From an uncultured Clostridia bacterium (GTDB taxonomy: Bacteria; Bacillota; Clostridia; Peptostreptococcales; Anaerovoracaceae): a stretch of 8,388 nt of DNA. The notes beneath the pieces are model-generated. The model had not been told where the DNA came from and did no database searches. It saw only the letters and a program-made list of their open reading frames with translations. Numbering within the stretch: position 1 is the stretch's first letter; every line of letters starts with the position of its first letter. Where the stretch lies: positions 1 to 8,388 of the forward strand of contig CALBZG010000111.1 of the NCBI GenBank assembly GCA_937889655.1, in the 5' to 3' direction. Below, piece by piece: positions 1 through 5,738 of this stretch. The translations under genes were made by a program, and so were the position numbers.

Positions 1-1
1 C

Positions 2-325
2 AAGATTGAAGAGCTTTTTGCAGGCTTTACTATGCAGGAAATTGTGGCCATCTGCGATAGAATCCTAATCCCGGGCACGATGTGCGGCACAACAGAAGAT
101 GCAATGAAAGAACCGCAATTGCATGAGAGAAACATGATCGTCACAGTGGAGGATGATAGCGCAGGGAGTTTTGAGATGCCTGGCCGCCCGGTTAAGTTTG
201 TTGGTGAAGCAGAAGAGCCCCTTCGCAAAGCGCCAGGGTTAGGGGAACATAATGCTGAAATATATGGGACTTTTGCTATAGATCCGATAAAGTTGGAGCA
301 ATTGAAACGAGAAGGGGTCATTTAG
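2..325 (+). CDS. CaiB/BaiF family (family III) CoA-transferase, C-terminal fragment
   Basis: The reading frame is open from the first bases of the window to a TAG stop, giving the last 107 residues of a protein whose start lies upstream. Family III CoA-transferases move CoA between carboxylic acids in the cytoplasm. The fragment matches the C-terminal end of that family: an EIVAICD helix, a 'DRILIPGT' turn, then 'EPQLHERNMIVTVED', 'MPGRPVKF' and 'APGLGEHNAEIYG'. The late 'PG.GEHN.EI' motif is typical of the family end. The catalytic Asp region is outside the window and cannot be checked. A second CaiB-type gene starts 49 bases downstream, so the two may be a tandem pair or subunits of one heteromeric enzyme, as in benzylsuccinate or malate CoA-transferases; that is inference. 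Substrate unknown. The Met at position 32 is internal, not the start. Confidence 0.88.
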   Translation, partial: KIEELFAGFTMQEIVAICDRILIPGTMCGTTEDAMKEPQLHERNMIVTVEDDSAGSFEMPGRPVKFVGEAEEPLRKAPGLGEHNAEIYGTFAIDPIKLEQLKREGVI

Positions 326-360
326 AAATCTTGATAGATGATCTCATGAATAATTAGGTT

Positions 361-366
361 AAGGAG
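361..366 (+). promoter_or_regulatory. Ribosome binding site that fixes the start of the second CoA-transferase
   Basis: AAGGAG lies 8 bases before the ATG at 375. A GTG at 366 in the same frame would put the start inside this Shine-Dalgarno, so the ATG at 375 is the better start. Confidence 0.75.
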
Positions 367-374
367 TGTATTTC

Positions 375-1571
375 ATGAAAAAAAGACCTCTTGAAGGAGT
401 TAAAGTTCTTGATTTATCTCAAGTTTTATCTGCGCCGTTCTGCGGCATGATGCTTGCGGATTTGGGCGCACAGGTCATCAAGGTGGAACGGCCGGGCGGT
501 GGAGATATATCACGCCAATACGGACCCTACATCAATGATATCAGTCTTTATTTTTGCCAATACAATAGGGGCAAGAGAGGCTTGGCGGTTGACATGCGGA
601 CAGAAGCCGGCAAAGGCGTGATCATGGATCTCGTTGCACAGGTGGATGTGGTCGTAGAGAATTTCAAGTATGGCACCCTGGAAAAACTTGGGATAGGGTA
701 TGAAGAGATGCTCAAGGTCAACCCGCAACTGGTATACGGGTCCATTTCAGGCTTTGGTACCCATGGACCGTTATCTCACCTGCCATGTATGGACATCATT
801 GCTGCCGCTCGAAGCGGTTTAGTGAGCCAGACGGGGACAGATGTCCCTATTAAACCGGGGTTCTCTTTATGTGATACCTGGGCGGGGCTGCATTTATTGC
901 GTGGTTTGTCAATGGGATTGCTCCACAGACAGTCTACCGGCAGAGGAGTCCGCGTTGATATCGCGATGTTGGATTGTGCTTTTTATATGTGTGAAGCGCC
1001 TGTTTTAGAGCATTCTGTGACAGGAGAATTCAGAAAGAAAACAGGCAACCACGATCCGATATTTGCTCCTTGCGGTGAATTCGCTGCATGCGATGGGAAT
1101 GTGGTGATAGCCGTGACGAAAGAGGAAGAATGGCTTGCTCTCTGTGGGACGTTGGGGCTATCTTCATTGATTGAGGATCCAAGATTTCGTAGCAACGAAT
1201 CACGACTTGATAACAGAGAGCCGCTGATCAGGGAATTGGAAAAGGCCACCTCTTCTATGGGAAGATACGAGCTCGAACAGAAATTATCTGAGGCTGGTGT
1301 TCCGGCTTCTGCCGTACAAACAGTGGTTGAATTTGTAAATAGCCCTCAAACGAAAGAGTTGGACGCTATTGCCAAAACCAATCAACCGGGAGTAGGGGAT
1401 TATCTTGCTGTGAACACACCAATACGTTTCAGCAAAACTCCGGTTGACCCTACAGCTGAAGCGCCGAGTTTCCCAGGTGCGCATAGTAAAGAAGTTTTGA
1501 GCAATTTAGGGTATAGCCAGGAGAAGATAGAGGAATTGATCGATAGCGGTGCGATTTATCAATCTGCTTAA
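375..1571 (+). CDS. CaiB/BaiF family (family III) CoA-transferase, complete
   Basis: The gene encodes 398 residues from the ATG at 375, the usual family length of about 390-430. It should transfer CoA between an acyl-CoA donor and a carboxylate acceptor in the cytoplasm. Family signatures read in order: 'RPLEGVKVLDLSQVLSAPF' at the N-terminus, 'LADLGAQVIKVERPGGGD' (residues 28-44), 'NRGKRGLAVD' (64-73), 'VVVENFKYGTLEKLGI' and 'SISGFGTHGP' (about 123-132). These are followed by Asp140 in 'PCMDIIAAARSGL', which aligns with the catalytic Asp (Asp169 of formyl-CoA transferase) that forms acyl anhydrides. The C-terminus has 'FPGAHSKEVLSNLGYS'. It sits 49 bases after another CaiB-type gene and 64 bases before a ferredoxin gene, with no terminator visible in either gap. 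Similar enzymes handle carnitine, bile acids, 2-hydroxy acids and aromatic acids; the sequence does not choose between them. Confidence 0.95.
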   Translation: MKKRPLEGVKVLDLSQVLSAPFCGMMLADLGAQVIKVERPGGGDISRQYGPYINDISLYFCQYNRGKRGLAVDMRTEAGKGVIMDLVAQVDVVVENFKYGTLEKLGIGYEEMLKVNPQLVYGSISGFGTHGPLSHLPCMDIIAAARSGLVSQTGTDVPIKPGFSLCDTWAGLHLLRGLSMGLLHRQSTGRGVRVDIAMLDCAFYMCEAPVLEHSVTGEFRKKTGNHDPIFAPCGEFAACDGNVVIAVTKEEEWLALCGTLGLSSLIEDPRFRSNESRLDNREPLIRELEKATSSMGRYELEQKLSEAGVPASAVQTVVEFVNSPQTKELDAIAKTNQPGVGDYLAVNTPIRFSKTPVDPTAEAPSFPGAHSKEVLSNLGYSQEKIEELIDSGAIYQSA

Positions 1572-1635
1572 TGCTTGAATCATTACTTGCACAGTACATT
1601 TTCAAACATAACAGATTCATAGAAAGGACTAGATT

Positions 1636-1905
1636 GTGAAACTGCTCTCAACAGATAAGGCGAAATGCGTGCGATGTCGTGCATGTGCGGAGGTTTGCCC
1701 CATGGGAATTCTCCAAATATCTGCCGATGGATTTCCAGAGCCAAAAAGCTGTGCATATCGGATTTGTATCAATTGTGGCTACTGCGTTGACATCTGCGTT
1801 GCTGGCGCGTTACATCACAGGGTCAGAAAACGCTCCCTGGATTCTGGCGCAGCCTTGAAAAGATATGAAGTTTTGCAGAAAAAAAGAAAAGGTGAACTAA
1901 AATGA
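1636..1905 (+). CDS. Small 2[4Fe-4S] ferredoxin
   Basis: The gene encodes 89 residues from a GTG start preceded by AGAAAGGA at 1621-1628, 7 bases upstream. No ATG offers a better start. It is a cytoplasmic electron carrier. Two complete CxxCxxCxxxC cluster motifs are present: Cys11, 14, 17 and 21 ('CVRCRACAEVCP') and Cys44, 47, 50 and 54 ('CINCGYCVDIC'), with an extra Cys39 between them. The 30-residue tail is basic (RVRKRSLDSG, KKRKGE), unusual for a free acidic ferredoxin and perhaps a docking surface. The stop overlaps the start of the thioesterase gene as ATGA, so the two are probably translationally coupled. Its place behind CoA-transferase genes suggests it feeds or drains electrons in an acyl-CoA redox step or reduces a dehydratase activator; that is inference. 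Confidence 0.9.
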   Translation: MKLLSTDKAKCVRCRACAEVCPMGILQISADGFPEPKSCAYRICINCGYCVDICVAGALHHRVRKRSLDSGAALKRYEVLQKKRKGELK

Positions 1906-2315
1906 GAAGTGATTGCGCATTTTTTTGCCCCATCCGCGTCCGCTATGGAGAATTAGATCCGCAAGGGATCGTATATAATGGAAACTACTCGATATATACA
2001 GATGTTGCATTTGAAGAGTTCCTTCGTTCCAGAGGATATTCATACAAAGAACTCGTTCAAGAACATGCATCTGAGGTTTGTCATAAAAAAGCCACTTTCG
2101 AATATATTTCCAGCGCCTTTGAGGATGATATGATTGAGATTGGCGTGCGTGTCATAAAGGTTGGAAACAGGAGTTTCACTTTGGGCTTTGAAGTTTATCG
2201 ACAGGGTGAAGAAAATCCGATCGTTCTCTCGGAAGTCGTTTATGTCGGCTACGATACGGAGAAAAGAAAAAGCCGGCCATTAACTGAACTGATGCATAAG
2301 ATCTTGGGCGCCTGA
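1902..2315 (+). CDS. Hotdog-fold acyl-CoA thioesterase (4-hydroxybenzoyl-CoA thioesterase / YbgC type)
   Basis: The gene encodes 137 residues, the normal length for single hotdog-domain 4HBT/YbgC thioesterases. These hydrolyse acyl-CoA to free acid and CoA in the cytoplasm. The diagnostic N-terminal stretch is clear: 'IRVRYGELDPQGIVYNGNY' (residues 11-29), where Asp19 matches the catalytic Asp of the 'D..G.V.N..Y' motif, followed by the long central helix ('DVAFEEFLRSRGYSYKEL'). The later 'ATFEYISSAFEDDMIEIGVRVIKVGNRSFTLGFEVY' has the beta-strand pattern of the fold. The ATG overlaps the ferredoxin stop as ATGA and has AGGTG about 8 bases upstream within the ferredoxin gene. It is the last gene before a strong terminator. 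The acyl substrate is unknown; it may release the product or salvage CoA from dead-end thioesters of this pathway. Confidence 0.92.
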   Translation: MRSDCAFFCPIRVRYGELDPQGIVYNGNYSIYTDVAFEEFLRSRGYSYKELVQEHASEVCHKKATFEYISSAFEDDMIEIGVRVIKVGNRSFTLGFEVYRQGEENPIVLSEVVYVGYDTEKRKSRPLTELMHKILGA

Positions 2316-2321
2316 CGAAGC

Positions 2322-2371
2322 GACGGTACGACTCGCGAACATTAATGTTTGAGTCGGCACCGTCTTTTTTT
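2322..2371 (+). terminator. Intrinsic terminator of the acyl-CoA operon
   Basis: GACGGT (2322-2327) pairs with ACCGTC (2359-2364) and CGACTC (2329-2334) with GAGTCG (2351-2356) across a small bulge. The loop contains a further pairing of AACATT with AATGTT (2338-2349). Seven T residues follow at 2365-2371. It begins 7 bases after the thioesterase stop. Confidence 0.88.
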
Positions 2372-2388
2372 ATTTGGCAAAAATATTT

Positions 2389-2417
2389 TTGAATAGAAAT
2401 AGTATTGAAGCTAAAAT
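2389..2417 (+). promoter_or_regulatory. Candidate sigma-A type promoter for the MerR-family gene
   Basis: TTGAAT (2389-2394) and TAAAAT (2412-2417) are 17 bp apart just past the terminator T-run. This would leave a 5' leader of about 120 bases. A perfect TATAAT at 2446-2451 overlaps the dyad ACATT-a-AATGT (2436-2446) but has a poor -35 box; it is an alternative and a possible autoregulatory site. AT-rich DNA produces such matches by chance. Confidence 0.35.
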
Positions 2418-2545
2418 AATTATGGAACTTTATAGACATTAAATGTATAATTTGAAATCAACGCGAAATTTTAAATGCATTAAGGGATAAAGACGAATTA
2501 AAGTACAAATAAGGCTAGTGCTTTTAGAATGAAAGGACTCTATAA

Positions 2546-3385
2546 ATGAGCTGGATTCGTATCGGACAGATGGCTGCCATGAACGGCATTACCGAAGAAA
2601 CTCTGCGCTATTATGATTATATCGGTCTTCTGAAACCGTGCCACACGGATTCCGGTACGGGGTATCGCTATTATGACATTAGCCAGAGTGTGAAGCTGGA
2701 TTTAATCCAATATATGAAATCTTTGGGTATGCAGCTCAATGAGATAAAAAAACAACTCGATACCGGAGATATTTCTATCATTCGGGAATTATTGGAGAGG
2801 CAATCAGCGACGATCGACTTGGAGATCCAAACCTTGACCATACAAAAGAGTTCGATAGAGCGGGTTGTTGAAAGTTATGAAAAACTTAAAAATCATCCAC
2901 CTGTCGGGATCCCGGTGCTGGAATATATACAAAAGAGATTCATGTTTACTTTTGATGCCGGCGATGAGTTGTATAATGTCGAAAATGGAGAAGAAGTTTA
3001 TGAACTCGGCCTGCGGAAAATGCGCACAAAAATGATGCAGATCAATCTGCCCTATTCCTATTTCTGCAATACCGGAATAATCGTTCCGGAGAATATTTTT
3101 AAGCAGAACAGACTTGGCTCAACAGAGGTTTTTGCATTTGTGGATTCTGTCTATGCCGATTATGAAGGGATCAAAACGATTCCCGCAGCCACCTTCCTGA
3201 GCATATATTGTGATGATTTTAACCAGGAAATGGTATTTTTCAGGAAGCTGTTCAACGAAATCGAATCAAATAAATATTTGATTACCGGCGATTATATTTG
3301 TGAGGAGATGGCGGCGATCCCTGCCATCAAGGGGAACCAACGGGATATGCGCTACAGGATCCAGGTCCCTGTTACTTTTCGCTAA
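2546..3385 (+). CDS. MerR-family transcriptional activator with C-terminal effector-binding domain
   Basis: The gene encodes 279 residues, the size of BmrR-like multidomain MerR proteins. The start ATG has GAAAGGA 8 bases upstream. The N-terminal winged helix-turn-helix is clear: 'IRIGQMAAMNGITEETLRYYDYIGLLKP' (residues 4-31), then the wing 'GTGYRYYDISQSVKLDLIQYMKSLGMQLNEIKKQL' (37-71). Residues about 75-117 form the dimerisation helix. Residues 120-279 resemble a GyrI-like / BmrR-like ligand-binding domain, with aromatic residues and acidic Glu253-Glu254 in 'GDYICEEMAA'. Such proteins bind a dyad inside an overlong promoter spacer and untwist it when ligand binds. A promoter of that kind lies about 200 bases downstream at 3579-3609, ahead of the cupin-permease genes, which are therefore the likely targets. 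The ligand is unknown; a cationic or amine compound would fit the neighbourhood but is a guess. Confidence 0.93.
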   Translation: MSWIRIGQMAAMNGITEETLRYYDYIGLLKPCHTDSGTGYRYYDISQSVKLDLIQYMKSLGMQLNEIKKQLDTGDISIIRELLERQSATIDLEIQTLTIQKSSIERVVESYEKLKNHPPVGIPVLEYIQKRFMFTFDAGDELYNVENGEEVYELGLRKMRTKMMQINLPYSYFCNTGIIVPENIFKQNRLGSTEVFAFVDSVYADYEGIKTIPAATFLSIYCDDFNQEMVFFRKLFNEIESNKYLITGDYICEEMAAIPAIKGNQRDMRYRIQVPVTFR

Positions 3386-3395
3386 AGTCCCGACC

Positions 3396-3417
3396 TTGAA
3401 GCAACATTGAAGCAACA
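3396..3417 (+). repeat. Tandem 11-bp direct repeat
   Basis: TTGAAGCAACA occurs twice head to tail, followed by a partial echo AACAACA at 3420-3426. It lies between the MerR stop codon and its terminator. No function is evident. Confidence 0.6.
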
Positions 3418-3440
3418 TATAAACAACATAAAGACTAAAA

Positions 3441-3489
3441 AAGCTCTTAACCGATCAATAGAATCGTTTAAGAGCTTCTCTTTATTTTT
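3441..3489 (+). terminator. Intrinsic terminator after the MerR-family gene
   Basis: AAGCTCTTAA (3441-3450) pairs with TTAAGAGCTT (3468-3477), continued by CGAT (3452-3455) with ATCG (3463-3466). The loop is 7 bases. A T-rich tail (CTCTTTATTTTT) follows. The A-run before the stem would give a T-run on the opposite strand, so it may work in both directions. Confidence 0.85.
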
Positions 3490-3578
3490 GCGCAAGAGGA
3501 AGAGATGCTTTGCAGTAATTCAAATTTTTGCCATTGATAAACTGTTCAGAAAATTGCACAAATATTTGATCCAATCTC

Positions 3579-3609
3579 TTGACTCTCTTGTTACACAAAA
3601 GTCTATAGT
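3579..3609 (+). promoter_or_regulatory. Probable MerR-regulated promoter/operator for the cupin-permease genes
   Basis: TTGACT (3579-3584) and TATAGT (3604-3609) are separated by 19 bp instead of the usual 17, the hallmark of promoters activated by MerR-family proteins. The spacer carries an imperfect dyad centred on T3592: GACT (3581-3584) mirrors AGTC (3600-3603), T3586 mirrors A3598, and TGT (3589-3591) mirrors ACA (3593-3595). The TTGACTCT opening resembles sites of the BmrR group, from memory. The start codon at 3655 is about 39 bases past the expected transcription start. The MerR gene just upstream is the natural partner. Confidence 0.6.
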
Positions 3610-3654
3610 TATATTTCAGAAAACAGTATTCATAAACAAGGGAGGTAATATTCA

Positions 3655-4008
3655 ATGGATTGTGTTTTAGTAAAAAAGGCCGATATCATAACTGAATACC
3701 TGGATTGTGGTGAAGAAAATAATTTTAAAATCGTCGACGTCATCGATAAGCGTCATGGATCACCCTACACCGTTGGTGTGGTGGAAATGGAAAAATCCGA
3801 AGGCGTAGAATTTGAATACGATGACGATGCGGGATGCTGCTACATGCTGGAAGGAGAGATTACATTAAAAGAGAACATATCTGGCGCTGTTATGAAGTAC
3901 GAAGTTGGGGACGTAGTTTACATTCCGCAAAAAAAAGGACTTGTGGTGACCTTCAGCACCGATGGTTATGCGAAATTCGTCTTTGTTACGTACCCTCATT
4001 GGAGGTGA
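3655..4008 (+). CDS. Small cupin protein related to the EutQ C-terminal domain
   Basis: The gene encodes 117 residues with a strong GGGAGG site (3640-3645) about 9 bases before the ATG. It is a single beta-barrel cupin. The second half strongly resembles the cupin domain of EutQ: 'CCYMLEGEITLKE' (residues 61-73), 'YEVGDVVYIPQKKGLVVTFSTDGYAKFVFVTYPHW' (82-116). The usual metal-binding histidines of cupin motif 1 are missing (EFEYDDD stands in their place), as is the His of motif 2, so an ordinary metal centre is unlikely. EutQ belongs to ethanolamine microcompartment operons, but no other eut gene is visible here. It is first in the unit led by the MerR-type promoter, with the permease 113 bases downstream. 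A role as small-molecule sensor or accessory to transport is inference; enzymatic function is not excluded. Confidence 0.85.
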   Translation: MDCVLVKKADIITEYLDCGEENNFKIVDVIDKRHGSPYTVGVVEMEKSEGVEFEYDDDAGCCYMLEGEITLKENISGAVMKYEVGDVVYIPQKKGLVVTFSTDGYAKFVFVTYPHWR

Positions 4009-4011
4009 TCC
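4001..4011 (+). promoter_or_regulatory. Perfect extended Shine-Dalgarno at the end of the cupin gene
   Basis: GGAGGTGATCC is an uninterrupted 11-base complement of the conserved 3' end of 16S rRNA, longer than any other ribosome site in this window. It spans the cupin stop codon (TGA, 4006-4008) and places TTG at 4012 six bases after GGAGG. GTGATC (4005-4010) can pair with GATCAC (4014-4019), so a small hairpin could mask it. Confidence 0.5.
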
Positions 4012-4119
4012 TTGATCACTGCTGCTGAAAGACTCTTACTTTATATTCGAATCTACGGTTTGAATAGCAATCATAATATCAAATTATTCATATCAAACAT
4101 TTACAAAGGAGTAGAATAA
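4012..4119 (+). CDS. Possible 35-residue small ORF between cupin and permease
   Basis: A TTG start at 4012 opens a frame of 35 codons ending in TAA at 4117-4119, two bases before the permease ATG. The peptide begins MITAAERLLLYIRIYG and continues NSNHNIKLFISNIYKGVE. It has an amphipathic or weakly hydrophobic first half and no recognised domain. In favour: it fills the gap almost exactly, it has the 11-base perfect Shine-Dalgarno just upstream, and its end carries the permease ribosome site AAAGGAG (4105-4111), an arrangement suited to translational coupling. Against: the TTG start is weak, and an open frame of this length in AT-rich DNA has perhaps a one in ten chance of arising by accident. 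It could be a leader peptide, a small membrane-associated partner of the permease, or spurious. Confidence 0.35.
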   Translation: MITAAERLLLYIRIYGLNSNHNIKLFISNIYKGVE

Positions 4120-4121
4120 CG

Positions 4122-5597
4122 ATGACAAAAAACACAAATGAAAACACCTTGAATGCCGACCGCCTTCAAGGGAACATGGGCGTAGGCGCTCTCGTTATGT
4201 CGGTGCTTGCATTTTCGGGCCCTCTGTTAACAACGTCTGGATTTATCCCTGTTTATTTTCCTTTGCTGGGCGAAGATGCGTCCGGCGTACCGATGGTATA
4301 CATATTTGTTACAGCAATGCTGGTACTGTTCGCTATAGGTTTCTCAAAGATGGGGACTGTAATGGAAAGACCGGGAGGATTCTACACTTATGTTACAGAC
4401 GGACTTGGCCGCAAATTAGGGCTAATGACGGCGTTCCTCCTGATCGTAGGATATCTGTCAATCGCGCTCTTTGCGCCGCCGCTCATCGCGATCTATACGC
4501 AGAACGTGGTTGAAAACATTTTCAACGGTCCACACATCAATTGGTATATTATCGCCATCATTTCGGTATTGGGAACGACGGTGCTGGCTTACAGAAGGAT
4601 CGATTTGTCCGCAAAGGTCCTTTTCTGGGTCATGGTTTTTGAAAGCGCTGCAGTCTTTATTTTTGACGCGGTATGCTTTGCAAAAGGGTACGGAATCAAT
4701 GGCGGGGTGGTTGGATTCACGGCTCCTTCAATCGCAACCAGCGGATTCGGCATCGTATTGCTGTTCGCAGTTGGAAACTTCATGGGATTTGAAGCGACGG
4801 TCATATATCGTGAAGAGTGCAGAAACCCGCAAAGGACGATCCCTCGAGCAACAATGGCTGCAGTTATTGGTATCGGCGCATTCTATTTCCTCGCTTCTTG
4901 GGGCTTCCTGGCTTATTACGGTGCAAGCTCTGCAGAAGTTCTGGCAAATGACGCTGCTATTGCTTTCATGAATATCTTAGGAACTTTCAGCAAAGCATTT
5001 GGCGATGTCGTATCAGTAGTCGTTATTACCTCATGCTTTGCATCGCTGCTTTCAATACAGAATGTTGCATCCCGCTATCTATTTTCACTTGGTAAAGACG
5101 AAGTGTTGCCAAAAGTTCTTGGAAAAGTTCACGGCAAGCATCACTCGCCGTTTATGGCCGCAAGCACAGTCGGAGCAATCTGGGTGATCACACTCACGAT
5201 TTTCCTATTGACTGGCAAAGATCCGGTTTACCTTTACCTGCTGTTTGCCGGCGTTGGAGAGTTCCTGATCGTATTTGGCATATTTATGGCTTGCCTCGCA
5301 GTTATTTTCTATTTCAAAAAGAATACGCAATATAATTTCTCGGCATGGTCAACTTTCATTGCTCCGGGCATTGCGCTGATTGGCCTCGCGTTTGTCTTGG
5401 TTAAGGCAGTATTGAATTGGTCCGCTCTTACAGGAGCATCGGGCGCTATCAACTCAATATTATTTGCTGCCATGGTGGCTCTCGGAATCTATGGCTTTGT
5501 ATATGCTTCATATCTTCAGAAAAATAAACCGGAAGTATATGGGCGTATCGGCCGTCAGGATTCTGATGATGCTGATGCTGACTCTAAGGCAGCATAA
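4122..5597 (+). CDS. APC-superfamily amino acid / amine permease
   Basis: The gene encodes 491 residues with about 12 hydrophobic membrane segments, a normal length and topology for the amino acid-polyamine-organocation superfamily. It should move an amino acid or amine across the cytoplasmic membrane by symport or exchange. Family signs: the N-terminal helix 'GVGALVMSVLAFSGPLLTTSGFIP' (residues 20-43) has the first-helix position where these carriers bind the substrate backbone. 'MERPGGFYTYV' (81-91) is the conserved turn, and 'GFEATVIYREECRNPQRTIPRA' (222-243) is the classic APC loop signature. 'ASRYLFSLGKDEVLPKVLGKVH' lies at 316-337. The tail is acidic (DSDDADADS). AAAGGAG (4105-4111) lies 10 bases upstream. 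It follows a EutQ-like cupin and precedes a second cupin and an ornithine decarboxylase, so ornithine, another basic amino acid or a polyamine are plausible substrates, but it is not obviously PotE-like and specificity is not readable. Confidence 0.93.
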   Translation: MTKNTNENTLNADRLQGNMGVGALVMSVLAFSGPLLTTSGFIPVYFPLLGEDASGVPMVYIFVTAMLVLFAIGFSKMGTVMERPGGFYTYVTDGLGRKLGLMTAFLLIVGYLSIALFAPPLIAIYTQNVVENIFNGPHINWYIIAIISVLGTTVLAYRRIDLSAKVLFWVMVFESAAVFIFDAVCFAKGYGINGGVVGFTAPSIATSGFGIVLLFAVGNFMGFEATVIYREECRNPQRTIPRATMAAVIGIGAFYFLASWGFLAYYGASSAEVLANDAAIAFMNILGTFSKAFGDVVSVVVITSCFASLLSIQNVASRYLFSLGKDEVLPKVLGKVHGKHHSPFMAASTVGAIWVITLTIFLLTGKDPVYLYLLFAGVGEFLIVFGIFMACLAVIFYFKKNTQYNFSAWSTFIAPGIALIGLAFVLVKAVLNWSALTGASGAINSILFAAMVALGIYGFVYASYLQKNKPEVYGRIGRQDSDDADADSKAA

Positions 5598-5629
5598 TTA
5601 AAACACAAGTAGAAAAGTATTACTTATCT

Positions 5630-5669
5630 AAACGCCAAGTATGTTGTAATTACAACATACTTGGCGTTT
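5630..5669 (+). terminator. Perfect 40-nt palindrome after the permease, probable terminator or operator
   Basis: Positions 5630-5649 are an exact reverse complement of 5650-5669, with no mismatch. As RNA it would make a stem of about 18 bp with an AATT loop. The base of the stem is AACGCC / GGCGTT and runs into only four T residues (5667-5670), a weak terminator tail. It lies 33 bases after the permease stop and its end overlaps the candidate -35 box of the next gene, so a role as a repressor binding site is an alternative. Confidence 0.55.
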
Positions 5670-5696
5670 TCCATTATGGTACACTAACACTATGAT
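5668..5696 (+). promoter_or_regulatory. Candidate promoter of the second cupin gene
   Basis: TTTCCA (5668-5673) and TATGAT (5691-5696) are 17 bp apart. The predicted start falls about 35 bases before the ATG at 5739. The -35 box touches the end of the 40-nt palindrome. Confidence 0.4.
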
Positions 5697-5738
5697 AGAA
5701 ATAGTCGAATAGGTTGATTTATTCAGGAGGTATATTTT

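Noticed and set aside
366..374. GTG at 366 as the start of the second CoA-transferase
   Set aside because: It falls inside the AAGGAG ribosome site; the ATG at 375 has proper spacing and begins the conserved KKRPLEGVKVLDL N-terminus.
1576..1619. Inverted repeat TGAATC / GATTCA between CoA-transferase and ferredoxin genes
   Set aside because: Only 6 bp with a 32-base loop and no T-run; expected by chance in AT-rich DNA.
2176..2439. 87-codon frame on the - strand
   Set aside because: It spans the terminator and the end of the thioesterase gene, and shows no family features.
3407..3670. 87-codon + strand frame beginning in the 11-bp repeat
   Set aside because: It runs through the MerR terminator stem and the MerR-type promoter, overlaps the cupin start, has no ribosome site and a composition of random AT-rich translation.
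4045..4052. ATTCGAAT palindrome before the permease
   Set aside because: An 8-base palindrome alone is too short to support an operator, and it lies inside the possible small ORF.
4471..4971. 166-codon + strand frame inside the permease
   Set aside because: It is an out-of-frame shadow of the APC permease and its translation is rich in Ser, Arg and Trp with no family resemblance.
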